Origin: Poecilobothrus nobilitatus
Taxonomy: Eukaryota; Arthropoda; Insecta; Diptera; Dolichopodidae
NCBI GenBank assembly: GCA_947095535.1
Contig: OX352774.1
Coordinates: 3,658,001-3,722,000, forward strand
Direction: 5' to 3'
DNA length: 64,000 bases
Within the stretch, counting starts at the first letter, position 1. Every line of letters begins with the position of its first letter. A program made the translations under genes and the position numbers. Below the pieces are notes generated by a model. That model was not told the DNA's origin, made no database searches, and worked only from the letters and a program-made list of their open reading frames with translations. Below, piece after piece: positions 24,275 to 37,760 of the stretch.

Positions 24275-25720
24275 TTTATACCTATATAAAAAATTCACAT
24301 CCGAGCCGCATTCGTTCGTTTAAGTAATTTACCTTCCTTAATTAAAGTTTATTTGACTTTAGGGTTTTAATAATATGTTTTCAGATGTTGTTTCACTTTA
24401 AGTGAAATTATTTTACTTATTTATTGAAATCTTATTACTTACAAAGTTAAGAAATTAAAAACTTAGTTAAAAACTACACAGAATTTTTTCTTTCTATAAT
24501 GAATGGACACAAAACTAACCAGATTTTTTGTGAATGAAGTTTTATTATTATATATACTATATGTATGTAGTACGATTTGTAATTAAAAGCTTAAAATAAA
24601 ATAACGAATAAAAACAAGCATCAAACATCAACATAAATTTTTACATTGCCTCAACCTGAACATGACGTAAATTAGAAATATTTTGTATTATGAATCGTAT
24701 ATGTAATAAATTAAAAAATTGAAATGAATTAAATGATTAAAAAAAAATCGCAAACAGCAAAAAATCTATTAATTTCGATATAAATAATGAAATTTCGATA
24801 TATTGATAATAAAATCAAACTATCAAAAATGAATCATCATACAATATTGACAGGTAATTAAAGATAAAAAATTAGCATTTTAAAAATTCTATAGTTCAAA
24901 TAAAGACATATGCTCACCCTATAATTAATTTTCTACCTATACTTATAATATATATTTGAATAAATTTTATATTTAAGTTTAGGCATCAGTTAAATTTATA
25001 AGTGAATTGATTTCTTAGAATCGATCTGATATTTTAAATTTACAGTTTGCGATACTTTCGTTTCGAACATAAATTCATTCAGTTTTAAAATTTTACGTTT
25101 CCTAGAGAATTGAATTTATTCATCAAAACGAAATCTACCATTATATTGATTTGAAATGAACTCCAGCATGATTTAGTTTAACTTAATTTAACTGTTATTT
25201 AAACTACCTATAAAAAAAAAAACAATTATAGAAATATGATAAGAAGCCACTTTTAAAAATGAATATTTTAACAGATATTTATAATAAAAATGACCTTAAC
25301 CTTATTTCTAACTTAAAGTTAAATGAACCTAAAACTAGTTTATAATTTTTTATCTTATTATTTATAATATCTGTAAAACATTAAAAACCGGTTTAACAAT
25401 GTATAAAATTAATTTTGAACAGGTGAAAAACAACTTATACAGGTGTATACATAACATAAAATACAATAAAATAATACATATTTTGTTATGAAATAAGTTT
25501 GGTTCAAAATATGAATTTCGAACCTTGTAAAATGTGTGTTGGAGAAAAAAAAATTAACCGTTTTTAATAGAATTAGTAAAGAACCACAATTTAATTTAAA
25601 TGACAACATTATTTAGAAAAGGATCATTTTCAAAGCTAATTTTCTAAATAAAGATAAGAATAGAAGTACCGCATAGTTATTGCATCATACATATGCAATT
25701 ATAAACTAATATAATTTCTG
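24275..25720. other. A+T-rich spacer
   Basis: No gene or repeat family that I can support. Confidence 0.5.
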
Positions 25721-25724
25721 AAAA

Positions 25725-26010
25725 ACTTCTCCAAAACCACGTCTTTCAATCTGAAGTACCTAACATAAGGCAGTAAACATGCTGAAACAAAATTTGATCT
25801 CCATTAAATAGTAGTCGACATTTTAACAGAATAGGCATTGAAATCTTACTAGGTGAGCTCAGTAATCGTCAGTAATTGCCTTTCATTCTTAAATTAACTG
25901 GGTCAAATCTTGATATCCTATATATTGTCTAGGTACCAGGACATAATGACATTTCAAACAACAGAACATCTAGGTCTGAATTAGATTTTTATCGTAAAAT
26001 CATCGTAATA
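25725..26010 (+). pseudogene. RNase H domain relic of a non-LTR retrotransposon
   Basis: In two frames of the plus strand one reads VFQSEVPNIRQ (about 25743-25776), matching the 'VFQAEV.AI' block of LINE-encoded RNase H. About 150 bases later comes VPGHNDISNN (about 25935-25964), matching the 'WVPGH.DI.GN' block. The order and approximate spacing fit the RNase H domain of I/R1/LOA-type elements. Stops between the blocks show it is dead, and the reverse transcriptase upstream is missing. Confidence 0.5.
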
Positions 26011-26669
26011 ATATGGGTTAATGGGTTCGTCTTTCGGCGAACATGCTAGAAGATTTGAACTTTACTCATATGGGTTTTGCCCAGTTTTCCACAAAAGAAG
26101 AAGGTCTCTGGGGAAAGAAAGTTTCTGATTTACGTGTTCATGCAAGCCCTTTTCCTTCTATTTAAAATGTTTGAATTTGAAAAAGAAGTGATAAGTATCT
26201 TTAATAGATTGCAGCTCTTTAAAAAGTATGTTTCAATAAAAAAGATATATGCATAAAAAAATTTGTGAAGCTGTAAAAATAGTTATCCTACAATACTATA
26301 TTTCCTACAGTCGAGTAATCAACAGCTTAGTGAAATAATGATACCAGAAACATTAGTCAAATATGAATAATAAATGACTTTGTGGATGCCCTATAATGCT
26401 CCTTATAGTAGTGGCAAGGCAAGGTATATATGCATGTCTAAATAGTGTAAAAATTTTATAAATAGACGCCCGGGTGAATAGAGAGACAAAATGAAATTAA
26501 TAAGGTGATTCTTTCAATTATAAGCTGCAAAAAAACAAAAATGAATACAACTAAAATATATTTGCAAAACATTTATTTATTTATTTATTCATTTCTTATT
26601 TAATTCAAATAAGGTACAATAGAAATTACGAATTTAATTATATTTTGGGTATAATTAAGTCTATTCTAG

Positions 26670-27853
26670 TGTATTCGAGAAGAAGATAAATTAAATATAA
26701 TAGACAAGGGTATAGTTGCACTGTATCCCAATTTGATACATGTAACATGTGTTGCACATGGATTGCACCGTGTAGCAGAAAAAATTAGAGAATTATATCC
26801 TGAAGTAGACGTTTTTGTAGGAAATTTAAAAAAAATTTTTCTTAAAGAACCATTACGGGTTGAAATATTTCGAGAGGTCGCTCCCAATTTATATTTACCT
26901 CCTAAACCTATTCTGACTCGTTGGGGCTTTTGGTTGGAATGCGTAAATTATACTACTAAAAATTATAGTATTCTTGAAAATATATTGGATAAAATTAGTG
27001 ATGATGCGTATTCTGTCGAGAAATGTAAAGAGACTATAGTGTCTAACACATTTCAACTTGATTTAATTTTTATTTCGTCTAATTATGGATTTCTTTCAAA
27101 TACAATAAATAAACTTCAAGAGGAGAATTTGGAGCTAAACAAAGCTTTTTCGTTATTGGAAGAAGCAAAACAAAAATTTTTTGATGTTGATTGTGAAAAA
27201 GGAAAGAAAATTAAAGAAAAATATCATTTGTAAAATAAGTTTTTTCAGAGAATACAGGTTTAATGAAACTGAACAATATTTATAAATGTTTGTCCGGTGA
27301 CAAAAATGTAGATAATCTACCTATCGGAGTTAATATTATTTCAAATTTTAAATATGGGCCTCTAACATCGTGCGATGTGGAAAGCAGTTTCTCGAAGTAT
27401 AAACAAATAGTAACAGATAGAAGATTGAATTTATCTAAAGAAAGCATTAAATTTTACATGATTTCTAATTGTAATTTTAATTTATAAAAGTTTTATATTT
27501 TTAATTAATCATCTCTGATATTTAGAATATTTATGTTCTATTTGTTATTTTGAAGATTTAGTTATATTTTATTGAGTTTTGTTATGATTTTATGAATTAT
27601 GAGTTTTTTTTTATGTTTTTAAATAAAGCGAGAAATATTTATTTTTGTTTATAGAAAAATTGGGGTTATTTCAAATTTGGAAAGATAAATTGTATTCGTT
27701 TGTTTTTTTTTAGTGCATATTTTACAATTGACTTGAGCATAAATGCATATTTTTAATTTTAAAGAGCATTTTTAAGAACTTATTTTTAAGTTTTAAAATG
27801 CATATTTGCATGCATATTTCAAAGTTTTTTAGTGCATGAACTTCCGGTCTCTG
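26670..27853 (+). pseudogene. hAT-type transposase relic with preserved right end
   Basis: The frame 26670-27233 reads ...DKGIVALYPNLIHVTCVAHGLHRVAEKI..., typical of the RNase H-fold core of this hAT group. A frameshift at about 27231-27265 leads into a C-terminal frame (27263-27487) with SCDVESSFSKYKQIVTDRR and a following SIKFYMISNCN, the hAT dimerisation motif. The element ends at 27853: on the minus strand the terminus reads CAGAGACCGGAAGTTCATGC. The N-terminal zinc-finger part and left end are absent, so it is a 5'-truncated, inactive copy. Confidence 0.8.
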
Positions 27854-28691
27854 CTTATTATATACTGTTAAAAAGGGTGTGAACATACCCTCCTAACAAT
27901 ATAATTTTAAATATATGGTGCCTTTGAAAATTTCACATGTATATTGCTTTTTTTGAAAGTTTGAAATTTTTTTTTTATTCAAAATTTCCACTTGAAACTA
28001 CAATATTTCAAAAACGGTAACACCAATTAAAATGAAACAAGATGTATATTAAAGATAGAATTGTAGAAAATGGTTACTGTATACTATCGTAGAAGAAAAA
28101 TATAACAGTTTAACTGAATTACTGCAAAATGTTAGGAAATTTTTAAAATAATCCATTTGACCTTTAAATGACCTTGTCGCTAAAAATCATGTTCTATAAA
28201 ATATAGGTGACTTCACTAGGTACCGTTATTTAAAACTTCAAAGTAATAGGACAATGTACTTAAAATAAAGTATATCCAAGTTCGCTTTAGACTACATTAT
28301 GTATTTTACATCTGACATGGTTGAATATAAAAACACAAGAAAATCAGCTGATTAGACAAATGTAGATTTGTATGTATTTGTTATAAAGTACCGTTTCTGC
28401 GTTCAAACATATCATATCTGGCAATTTTGACAGTGGTTTTTAATAAATTTAATAAAAAAAAAATGATTTTAGTTTAAAATATCTTTATTTTATTATTTCT
28501 TTATTTAAATTCCTTTATTTTGATGCGACCAAACACTTGACTATATACATTATATGAATGTACGAAAAATGCGATAAATGCATATTAAAATTCATATAGA
28601 ATTAGAACAGGTTCTGAAAAAAAAAGTTTACAAATGGCATGTCATCTGAAGTGTCAAAAGTTCGTTTTTATTACGTAAACGTTCACACTAT

Positions 28692-28814
28692 GGATCGAAT
28701 ACCTAAAACTGAGCTTAAGCTCAAACCTTACTTTTTCAAACAAAAACTATGTTTGAACTCGTAGAGTTAGAGAAAGTTAGAGATGAATTCAAGCTCAGTT
28801 TTATGCATTCGACT
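28692..28814. repeat. Imperfect ~30-bp inverted repeat
   Basis: 'gatcgaatacctaaaactgagctt' at 28692-28722 pairs with its inverse at 28785-28814 with a few mismatches, around a ~62-base centre. The left arm holds an inner palindrome GAGCTTAAGCTC. Probably a miniature inverted-repeat element. Confidence 0.55.
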
Positions 28815-29003
28815 CTATATTCTGATAAATTTATCATATCCGATGTAAAATGCATATATTCTGAAGCTACCCTTTAATAATATTTAAAAAAAAACTAAAA
28901 TATAATAATTGAAATAAAGTGTATATATTGTAATAAATTGATTAAATTCATGATTATTATTAATAATTTGATATATATAAATTCATTTTTTATAATTTCC
29001 ATT

Positions 29004-29535
29004 TTATTTCCAATAGATTTTATTAACAGATGAACTCAATTCATTTCCATTAATTATGACCGGTTGTAACTGCAATATTTTTACTAAATTCTTATTGTGT
29101 GTGTAGACTGCCTTATCTTCAATTTCTTGATTAAGATTTTCCATATTAAGTTCAGTTATTATTTTTTTAATTTGAATATCTAATTTTCGTTTTTTCTCAT
29201 GTAATTTTTTCAAAATTAAAATCATAGTGTCTTTTCTATTATCCTTTCTGTAATCTTCAAAATTGTGTTCATCAACATCATTATAATATTTTTTAATATC
29301 ATGATCCGGATTAAACAATCTTTGATTTTCTTCTCTTAAAGGAAATTCGTTTTGTTTTGATAATATATCAGATGATTTAGAATTTAAATCATATTTACCA
29401 AATGGTCTGGACCTAACCATTGCTATTGATAATAAAACTATTTAAAAAGAAAAAAATTAAATTAAAAAATTATTTTTATTTTTTTAATTATTAGATATTA
29501 CCAAAAATAAATACACTTAATTTTGATTCTTTCAT
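29004..29535 (-). CDS. Small secreted helical protein (family member 3)
   Basis: Two coding exons, 29535-29502 and 29437-29004, flank a 64-bp phase-1 intron (GTAATA...TTTTTAAATAG), giving 155 aa. An internal ATG would give a shorter frame without a signal peptide; I prefer the upstream exon because it restores MKESKLSVFIFVLLSIAMVRS, which matches the 21.8-kb paralogue codon for codon around the intron. The mature start RPFGKYDLNSK resembles KSLSEYDLSSK of the 9.3-kb protein. Residues 74-116 (YRKDNRKDTMILILKKLHEK...) form an amphipathic basic helix homologous to that of the 21.8-kb protein. The C-terminal ~35 residues are unique. There are no cysteines. No clear TATA box was found, and a foldback element starts only ~120 bp upstream of the ATG. 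Confidence 0.82.
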
Positions 29536-29654
29536 CTTTAGTCGTTAGTTATTTAATTTTAAATATTGTAAAATTAAAAACCACCAAAAAAAAAACTTTT
29601 TTTCGTTGAATGTTTAAAAGTATTTAAAGAAAGAAAATCAAAACCTGTCGTTTT

Positions 29655-30600
29655 TAAAGCCATATACAAAGCCATAGTAAAAAAAAAAAAAATAAAAAAG
29701 AAAGGAGAAAAAAAAAGCTTAAATTCTTAATTTAGAATTTCATTCATAAAAACTATTAATACTATAATATATAAAAACAATACCTACCTTGGATCAGTGA
29801 AATAAAGCCATACACAATAAAGCCAAAAATGGGTTTTATTTCGTTTTTAAATGAGAAATAAAGCCATATCGTTTTCTAAAACCTTACAAACAAAAGCCAT
29901 GTAATAAAATTGATACAAATTCTAATTTTATAGTAATCAAAATGAAAAAAATATTTGTTTTTAAATAAATGCAGTTATAAATACATAATAAATACACTGC
30001 AATAAAACCAGTTCCAAAGAAAAATTTCCTTTTCGAACAGAATAATAATAAAAGTTTGATTAGAGTAAGTTAAAACATTACAAAATACCTATTAAATTTA
30101 ATAGTGAATATTCATATTTATGTTTTTGGAAGATTCCAAATTGGGGGCAATTTTATGGTTGGTTACAAAATTTGGATTGCTTCTTTTTTCAAAATATGTA
30201 CATATGTACAAATGTTCGCGAACAAAATGTCGAGAGGAAAAAATGTTGCGAGGACAAAATATAGCGGGGAGTTATTCTATAGTTAGATTCAAAATTAGGG
30301 TATTCCTTTTTCCTTTTCCTTTTTTGCGATATTAAAATATCCGGTGAAATTTTGTCTTAATTTTAAAAATTTAAGAGAAAAAATTGATAATTTATATTGT
30401 TTTCAAAATTTAAATTACATCTATTTGAAGAGAATAGCTGGTTTCATTTTCAAAAAGGAAATAAAGTCATATGGCATCGCAATTGTATATACGCAATAAA
30501 GCCAGACGCGAAAAAATTGGTGATATTCCTTTATTTCTCATTCAAAAGAAAAATAAGGTCACTATGGCTTTTTTACGAAGGGCTTTATTTCACGGCGCCA
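29655..30600. mobile_element. Foldback-like element 2 with AATAAAGCCAT words
   Basis: The left arm (29655-29910) carries repeated AAAGCCATA / AATAAAGCCA words in both orientations. The right arm (30460-30590) repeats them inverted, ending 'ggctttatttcacggcgcc'. The centre (30100-30360) is non-coding with internal GCGAGGACAAAAT-type words. Overlapping open frames at 30104-30665 result from this repeat. Confidence 0.55.
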
Positions 30601-33600
30601 CCTACAATATACATACATTCAAGTATGCGATCGGTAAAAAAAAAATTGTGCTAATTATAGCATAATTAACATAATCAAAACAAAAATTTATTTTATTATT
30701 ATTTTAACAAAATTTATTTTAGAAAATTTTTTAGATGATTCTAAATGGATTACCATTATTTTATACTTTATTGATAATATTAATAAAAAAAAGAAGAAAT
30801 TGATAATATAAAAAACTCTTAAAATCGTTTTACGTATATGTGACGTAATTGTCAAGATTGATTTATGATATATACATATGTATGTATATTTTTGTTGGAT
30901 ACAAGTAAAATCATAAAGAAATTGTCCAGTTTATGTGTTACTGTTCTAATAACTTTACAAATAAATTAAAATCATTAGCATTTTTTATAAAACAAAAAAA
31001 AAAAACAATTTATTTTTATCTCAAGGACACAAAACTATTCTTTAAAAATTTTAATTACGTATATATAAAGAAAAGTGAATAAGTGTCATGGATTATCATT
31101 TATAACGGTGGGCGTTAATATGAAATTTTTATTTTCGCAATTATTTATAAGGTGCTATATTTAGTTCAACTGAGCTATGTCATATTTAGCCTGCTTTTAT
31201 ACACTTTAGTTTTTCTTGATTTTAAACAAAGCAGTATATGATACCAAGGGTTTTTAAAAGCGCACATTTTCTAAAAGACAATAAAAAAATGTTAGTACTG
31301 AACTACTTTTGCACCAAAATTTGTAAATTTTTTTTAGAATTTCTTATGTAAAAAAAAAGTTTGTGAAAAATCAACTTTCTTTAATTTTAAAGAAACCCTG
31401 TAAATAATTAAGAAAAGAAATTAGCACATGCAAAATTATAAACTTTGCAAGCTTGTCTAAAAATAATAAATTTCCATTGTATCAGACTCTTTACTTAATA
31501 CAAGTATCAGTTAAATGTTTATTTAACAATTGGTAGCTGATTGAATCATCATTTACTGATGTTATAGTAGAATAGTAAATACATAAATAATATTTTTAGT
31601 TAGAGTTATTAGTTTTATATTAAAATTAAGATTAATTTTGATTTAAGTTGCTAGAGTTAATATTACTACAGTGATCGTGTTTTCTGATTTACACTATTCA
31701 TGCTTCTGAGGAAGCTCATGTTTACTCCGAAAATATCTTCTAATGTTCTAATTAACAAGTAGTTAATACATATTCTCAAAACTTCAAGATTCTAATGAAA
31801 AATCTTCCGGAAATGCGGGATAGGAATCAAAATTTCGCATACATGTGGCGGTAAATTTAAATAGTAAATTTCAATAGTCTTAGAAAGATTAAAACGTTTG
31901 ACTTTTACACATTGAAAAGATATACAGCAATACTTGAAACATTTAAAACATTTTATATAATAAAAATTTTTTTCAAACTTTAAGGAGCTGTAGCTCCAAC
32001 ATTCACGGGGCTCCATAAAGTTCTCAAAATTAAATTGTTAATGCGACTTCTTAAATGATTTAGAAGTTTAGTAAACAGACGGATGAACGGACAGAAAGAA
32101 AAATTTTATTTAATGTATGAAATTTTTTCAAACGAAATTCATTTTCCTCGTATTAGTATAATAAGATGAGAACCCTAAAGTTTTGGCGAAATATAATATG
32201 TGTTTTGTTTTGTGCAATAAAAAAGCCAAGCTTAAGGAAGCTCTACTCGTTCTTATAATTCATTTTTACTGATTTACTGATTTCAACTAAAAAATTGAAT
32301 TAATTGGCCTCTTAATACTTTCTTTAGTTGAATCAAAGATCGCTTTAATTCATTTCAAGTATTTTAACTCAATTCGACGTTATCAAATTTCAAATATCAA
32401 ATAAAAAGTATGCAATCCTTTAAAATAAACCCTTTTGTTTTATTTTTGTTTTCGGTGTTCTTTTTAAATATTTATGAAGCAATTCTTTAACGAAAAAAAA
32501 AAAATCTTATCTGAATTTTTCTCTGTCAAACAAAAACCTAATAAAAGCAACAATTTAACTTCTTTATTTTAAGATTAATATAGGAGTAATCAGATATGAT
32601 CAAAACAATGAACCAAGTCTCTCTAGACATACCACTAAACCGACAAGAAAAATTTAACATTCTCTTTTATTTATTTATTATTTTTTTTATTATTCTAACA
32701 AATTTTATAAAGTTATTTAATCTATACATACAAATTATTCTCCTTTACCCATCTTCTAACTTTTTCTATACAATATTACTTGAAATGATTTTTATTGAAT
32801 TCCTTCACTTTTTGTGGTTGTATATATCAGACTAAAAAAAAGGATATGCCCTGACAGAATATGCACGTTTTAAGTATCCTTTTCTTGTTTTTTTTTATTA
32901 TTTCTATAATATCGTTATCGATATTTTGACTGTTTCGTTCATAAAGAAAAACAAAAAAAAAAAACAATAATATACCAATAAGGTTAACATCGATTCTAAT
33001 ATTTTTATAATATTTGTAGAAAAAAGTTAATTTTAAATTTCAAAGGGAAAGAAAAAAATATACTCAAAATAGAAGAGTTCAAAAAATGAAGAATATCAAA
33101 TTCCGGATGAGTTTACTACAAAAAAGTTAATTTTCGTTTTATCGATTTTAGTGAATCTTCTTTTACTGACTCCTTTTTTTTTAATCTTCAGTTATTTTAT
33201 CTCAGAATCTATTTTGAACATTTTTTTATTTGTTTTTTTTTTCCCACCCTACAAAATGTTTCTATATATAAATCCATTAAGAAATGGGAATAAATTTCAA
33301 ATACTGATAATCGTTCTCAGAAATTTCTATAAAACAACAGCAGAAAATTAAAACAGAAAAATAATACCAGATTTTTTTTAACCAAATTTTTAAAAATCGG
33401 TAATAAACTGTAGAATTTTACTTTTCTTTTAAATATCTGATAAAAGAGCACATACAAGTTCGTGACTTTTTTCTTTACATAACTTCAAAATAATCATTTA
33501 GTACAATAGTATATAATATGTAATATGAAATTTATCAGATCCTTAAACTTACTTAAAATTTTTATTTTGATATTAAATTAATTTTGTTTTAGGGTTTATT

Positions 33601-36600
33601 ACAAAATTATAAAATAAATTGAAATTGTTAACCTTGACTTAGTATACGAAAAGGTAGTTAGCCTTTACATCTATATATAATATCTAAATATATCGTAAAA
33701 ACATTTGACAAAATTTTTTATAGAAAATTACAAAGAAGAACATGTAATTTAAAAAGTATAATATAATATAAATATGGCTGACTATATTGGTCCAATCCAA
33801 TCCAATATTTGATAATATATCCAACACTATTTGATAAATGGCGCAATTCTTAAGTTTCCAGTCTTTTAGTAAAAACAGTTTGGGTTCAAATAACGGTCAT
33901 ATTAAAAACAACGTTAAAAATATAAAAAATTAATAATAGGATAATGTCTTTATCCTTGTAGAATTGGTCTTGAATTCCATTATTATATTCCATTAGGTAA
34001 CAAAACAAATTATTGTACGTACCCTTTTACACCAACTTCAATTTTATTACCGACCATCCATCTTTGTGGTGTTTCTCAATCAGGACTTTTATATATAGTA
34101 ATTTTTTTATATTTTTATTAGAATTTTTAAAACGTGGAAAATCAGTTCAAATAATAATAAACTAACAATCAGATCTAATTTCATTTTAGTCTTTTTTCTA
34201 AAACTACTAAAAAAATCTATTCATAATCTTAATAAAATTTTGAAAAAAATCTTATTACATTTATATTTAAGGCAAAGTGGTAAAGTAAGTTTCAATAATC
34301 TGCTTCCAAAAAAAAAAAAAAAAAAGTTTAAACGGAATTAGTCAAAAGTAATTTAGAATTAAATCTTGAGTTTTTTTTTTAAATTTTTCAAACATTTAAA
34401 ATACAAAACTTAAAAATTCCATTTAAAAATAAATTTATATTATGATAAATTTAATTTTAATTTAATTTTTTTTTTTTTTTTTAAATTTAAATTTTAAAAT
34501 ATATTTTTATATAATATAAAAATGTCCATATCTTTAAGTTTTTTTTTTTCTTTTTTGTTTTTATTAAGTATTTATAAGTAAAATCAACTTCCTTACAAAT
34601 AAATCAATAAAAAAAATACCCTTCAATATTGTCCCATCAATTTTCCATTTATTCATAATGTGATCCCCTCTATTTTTTTAGTTGAAAAATTCCAAAAATT
34701 ATTATTTTTAAAATAAACTAAAAATAAAATATTTTACCAATCACATTTTTTTTTTTCTCTTTTCCTCTCTTTTTCTAGTTTTCTTATTCTTTAATATTTG
34801 ACTATCTGCCTCTTTCTATTGTTTTTTCTTTTTTTTTACTTTTATTAAATCTATTATAATATGTTTGAAGGATGTCCTTATCTTTGCATTAAGTTTGATT
34901 TGATAAATTTCCAGGATATTTGTCAAAACAGAAAAAAAAAAAAAAAAAAAACAAAATAGTAATAAAATTAACAATAAAATAAAAACAGAATCATAATATA
35001 AAAAAATATCTCAAAACAATTTTTATTTTAACATTTATGAAAAATTTAAAAAATAAAAAAAATAAAACATTTTTTTAACAAAAAATTTATTCAGATACTT
35101 AAATATTGACATACCTTTGTATTTGTTTATATATATATATATATATACAAAATTGTATTTATAATAAATTTCTATAGACATATTTAATGTATATTAAAAT
35201 ATTAAATTGCATATCATAAGACACAAAACTTTAAAATTTATTAAAACTCATTTTGTGGTTAAAAGCATCCATAATCAATCACTTCGATTCATTAGTCCTT
35301 TTCTATATTTTGTTTTTTCTAAAAAGAAAAAAAAAATATAAACAAATTTTTTTCAACCTGTCTCTTTTCTCTCCAATGTAAATTTTTTGTTGAAGAAGAA
35401 CCATAAATACCACTCAAATGTACAGACTAAATAACAAAAAAGAAAAAAAAAAAAACAAAAATAAAGCAAATTTTAAAGATAAAATTTTGACAAAGTTTTA
35501 TATTTTCTTGCTCTTTCTTTCTTCCACTTATTATTATTATTATTATTATAATAAATTAAAAGGAAATATTAATGGCTTTAATATATATATATATACATAT
35601 ACATATATAACTAAAATATACATCTATTTACAGACAACTATACTATATATAATACAAATGTTATTAAAACAAAAAAAAAAAAATATAAAAAATAAAAACA
35701 TTTTGATCCCTTAAGGATGAAATGATTTATTCTAATAAAATTTGACTAACGAGCCAACATTAACTTGTCCTAATCAAAATTGACAATTTCTATTAAATTT
35801 CGTTCAATTACAAAAACCATACCAATAAAAGGAAATTATTTTAAAGATTGATGCACAATATATACACATTATATACAGCCATATTTATATATATATACAT
35901 ATATATATATGGATAGATGTATGTATATTTAAACAAAAATATTTTAGATTTATTTTTTAATATTTAGTTTGCGGTTGTTGTTATTATTTCTGTTAAATGT
36001 TGCAGCATTTATTAGAATTATAGAAAAAAATTACAAAATCTTAAAAAAAAAAAAAAAAACGAGAACGAGAACGAAAAACTGAAGTTTCTGAAAAATTTTA
36101 ATTAAAAAAAATATATTTTATAAATTTTCTCCGTTACTTAAATAACAGTGTTTCTATTTGAGAAATTCTTTATAGAAAATACACATGAATTAAAAAACAA
36201 AAACCTTTAAAATTTTTTGTTAAATATAAAAATAACGTAAATTTTGACGAAATGAAATTGTGAACATAAGTTTTTCTATACAAAAAAAACTTAACGAGAA
36301 ATTGATGAAATTAGCTCTATTTTAATTCATATAAAATTAATTATCTGTAAATAAAATTACATATAATGAAATTCAATATGGAGTATTCTACATTTCACAC
36401 TAAACTGCTAAGTATAACAAGTGTAGTCATCGCTCAGAAATACTACTTCAAAAGTTAAAAATATGTAAAACAAAACAAACGCACACAATTAAAGTAACCA
36501 TCAAATTTTCATCGCGCCATCGCACAAAAGTTGATCAATACGTTTAACTTTAACGCAAAATTGTAACTTTGACAGATAATTGTTTCATTGGTCTTTATTA

Positions 36601-37700
36601 TGGTTATTTGCTTAAATTTCAAAAAGTTATTATTTATTTTAAATCACATAGATATATTTTTAAAATTTGGAAATAAAATAGTTAGATACAAATATTTTAT
36701 AATATTCAGTTTATCATTGGTTTATTTTAGTACTTTACTATACAATAAGTAAGTAAGTAAGCATTTTATTTACCAAATGTTTTTTCATTTCTTCATTGTT
36801 CTTCATTTCAATGTAATTCAAACGCCTCCAACGTTTTGTACTTGCAAAATTTGATAGCTACCTTTTTTGACATTTTATAAATTCATTGCTGCATGGTGGC
36901 TACATTAATTGTGCTCATGACATATCACATGACTTTGACACTTACATTATATAAAATCTCTCAAAGTGAGATTTGACTATACTACTAATTTTTTATTTTT
37001 ATTAATTAAGTATATTTTTTTCTTTGTTTTTCCCAATACACAGAACATTCACTAAATCATTTATTATTCATATTTGACTAAGCTATAGTTTATTATTACT
37101 TGGCTATTAACAAGACTATTAAATATTAAACTAATAAATATTTTTACTTGTGCTCCTTCTATTTTGTTATACAAATTATTTAATTCACTTTAATAGTTTT
37201 AAAGATACAATATTTATTTTATAATTTCATTAATGTTTTATGTATCAACAATCATTATCCTAATTCTATAGATTATTATGGGAAAAAATAAAAAAGGAAA
37301 TTTTTAAAGAACTTTGGTGGCGTAACACACCATTCGGAAATTGCGGAAGTTTCTCAAGTCGACGTCGCGTTTCTGGTTATATTATACCAGGACATGTGTT
37401 CCCAAAAACATTAACATTTTTCTTCAAAATAACATCTCAAATTTTCCCCATCCTTCGTAATCCCAATTATCGCAACCATAATTTACCATTCTTGTCACCA
37501 AAACTAAACTGTACATTATGCGACCGTATATTAACGGATCCATTCTAAAATTTAGTTTTTCTTTTCGTTGTCTTTATTTGGTTATTATAATTCTTCTGAA
37601 AGAAACATTGAATTTTAGACTTTACATTAATATCCAATCATTTGTAAGCCTTGTTGATTCTTGTAACAATTCCTTATCTGGAGGTTTAATTAGATCTAGA
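30600..37700. other. Gene desert rich in poly(A)/poly(T) runs
   Basis: I see no gene. At 31960-32200 there is a decayed fragment of family A/B ('aaggagctgtagctcc', 'acagacggatgaacggacag', 'ttcctcgtattagtata'). From about 32880 to 36100 there are dozens of A or T homopolymers of 8-19 bases and (TA)n runs near 35130, 35580 and 35890. Open frames here are low-complexity (Phe/Ile/Lys/Asn) and not credible. Confidence 0.55.
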
Positions 37701-37760
37701 TGTTGACATTGTCGATATGCTTTGGTATTAATATCTCTAAGTACTTACTCATTTATTTTT

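Noticed and set aside
35418..35714. 98-codon Lys/Tyr/Ile-rich frame
   Set aside because: Translation of poly(A), (TTA)n and (TA)n tracts.
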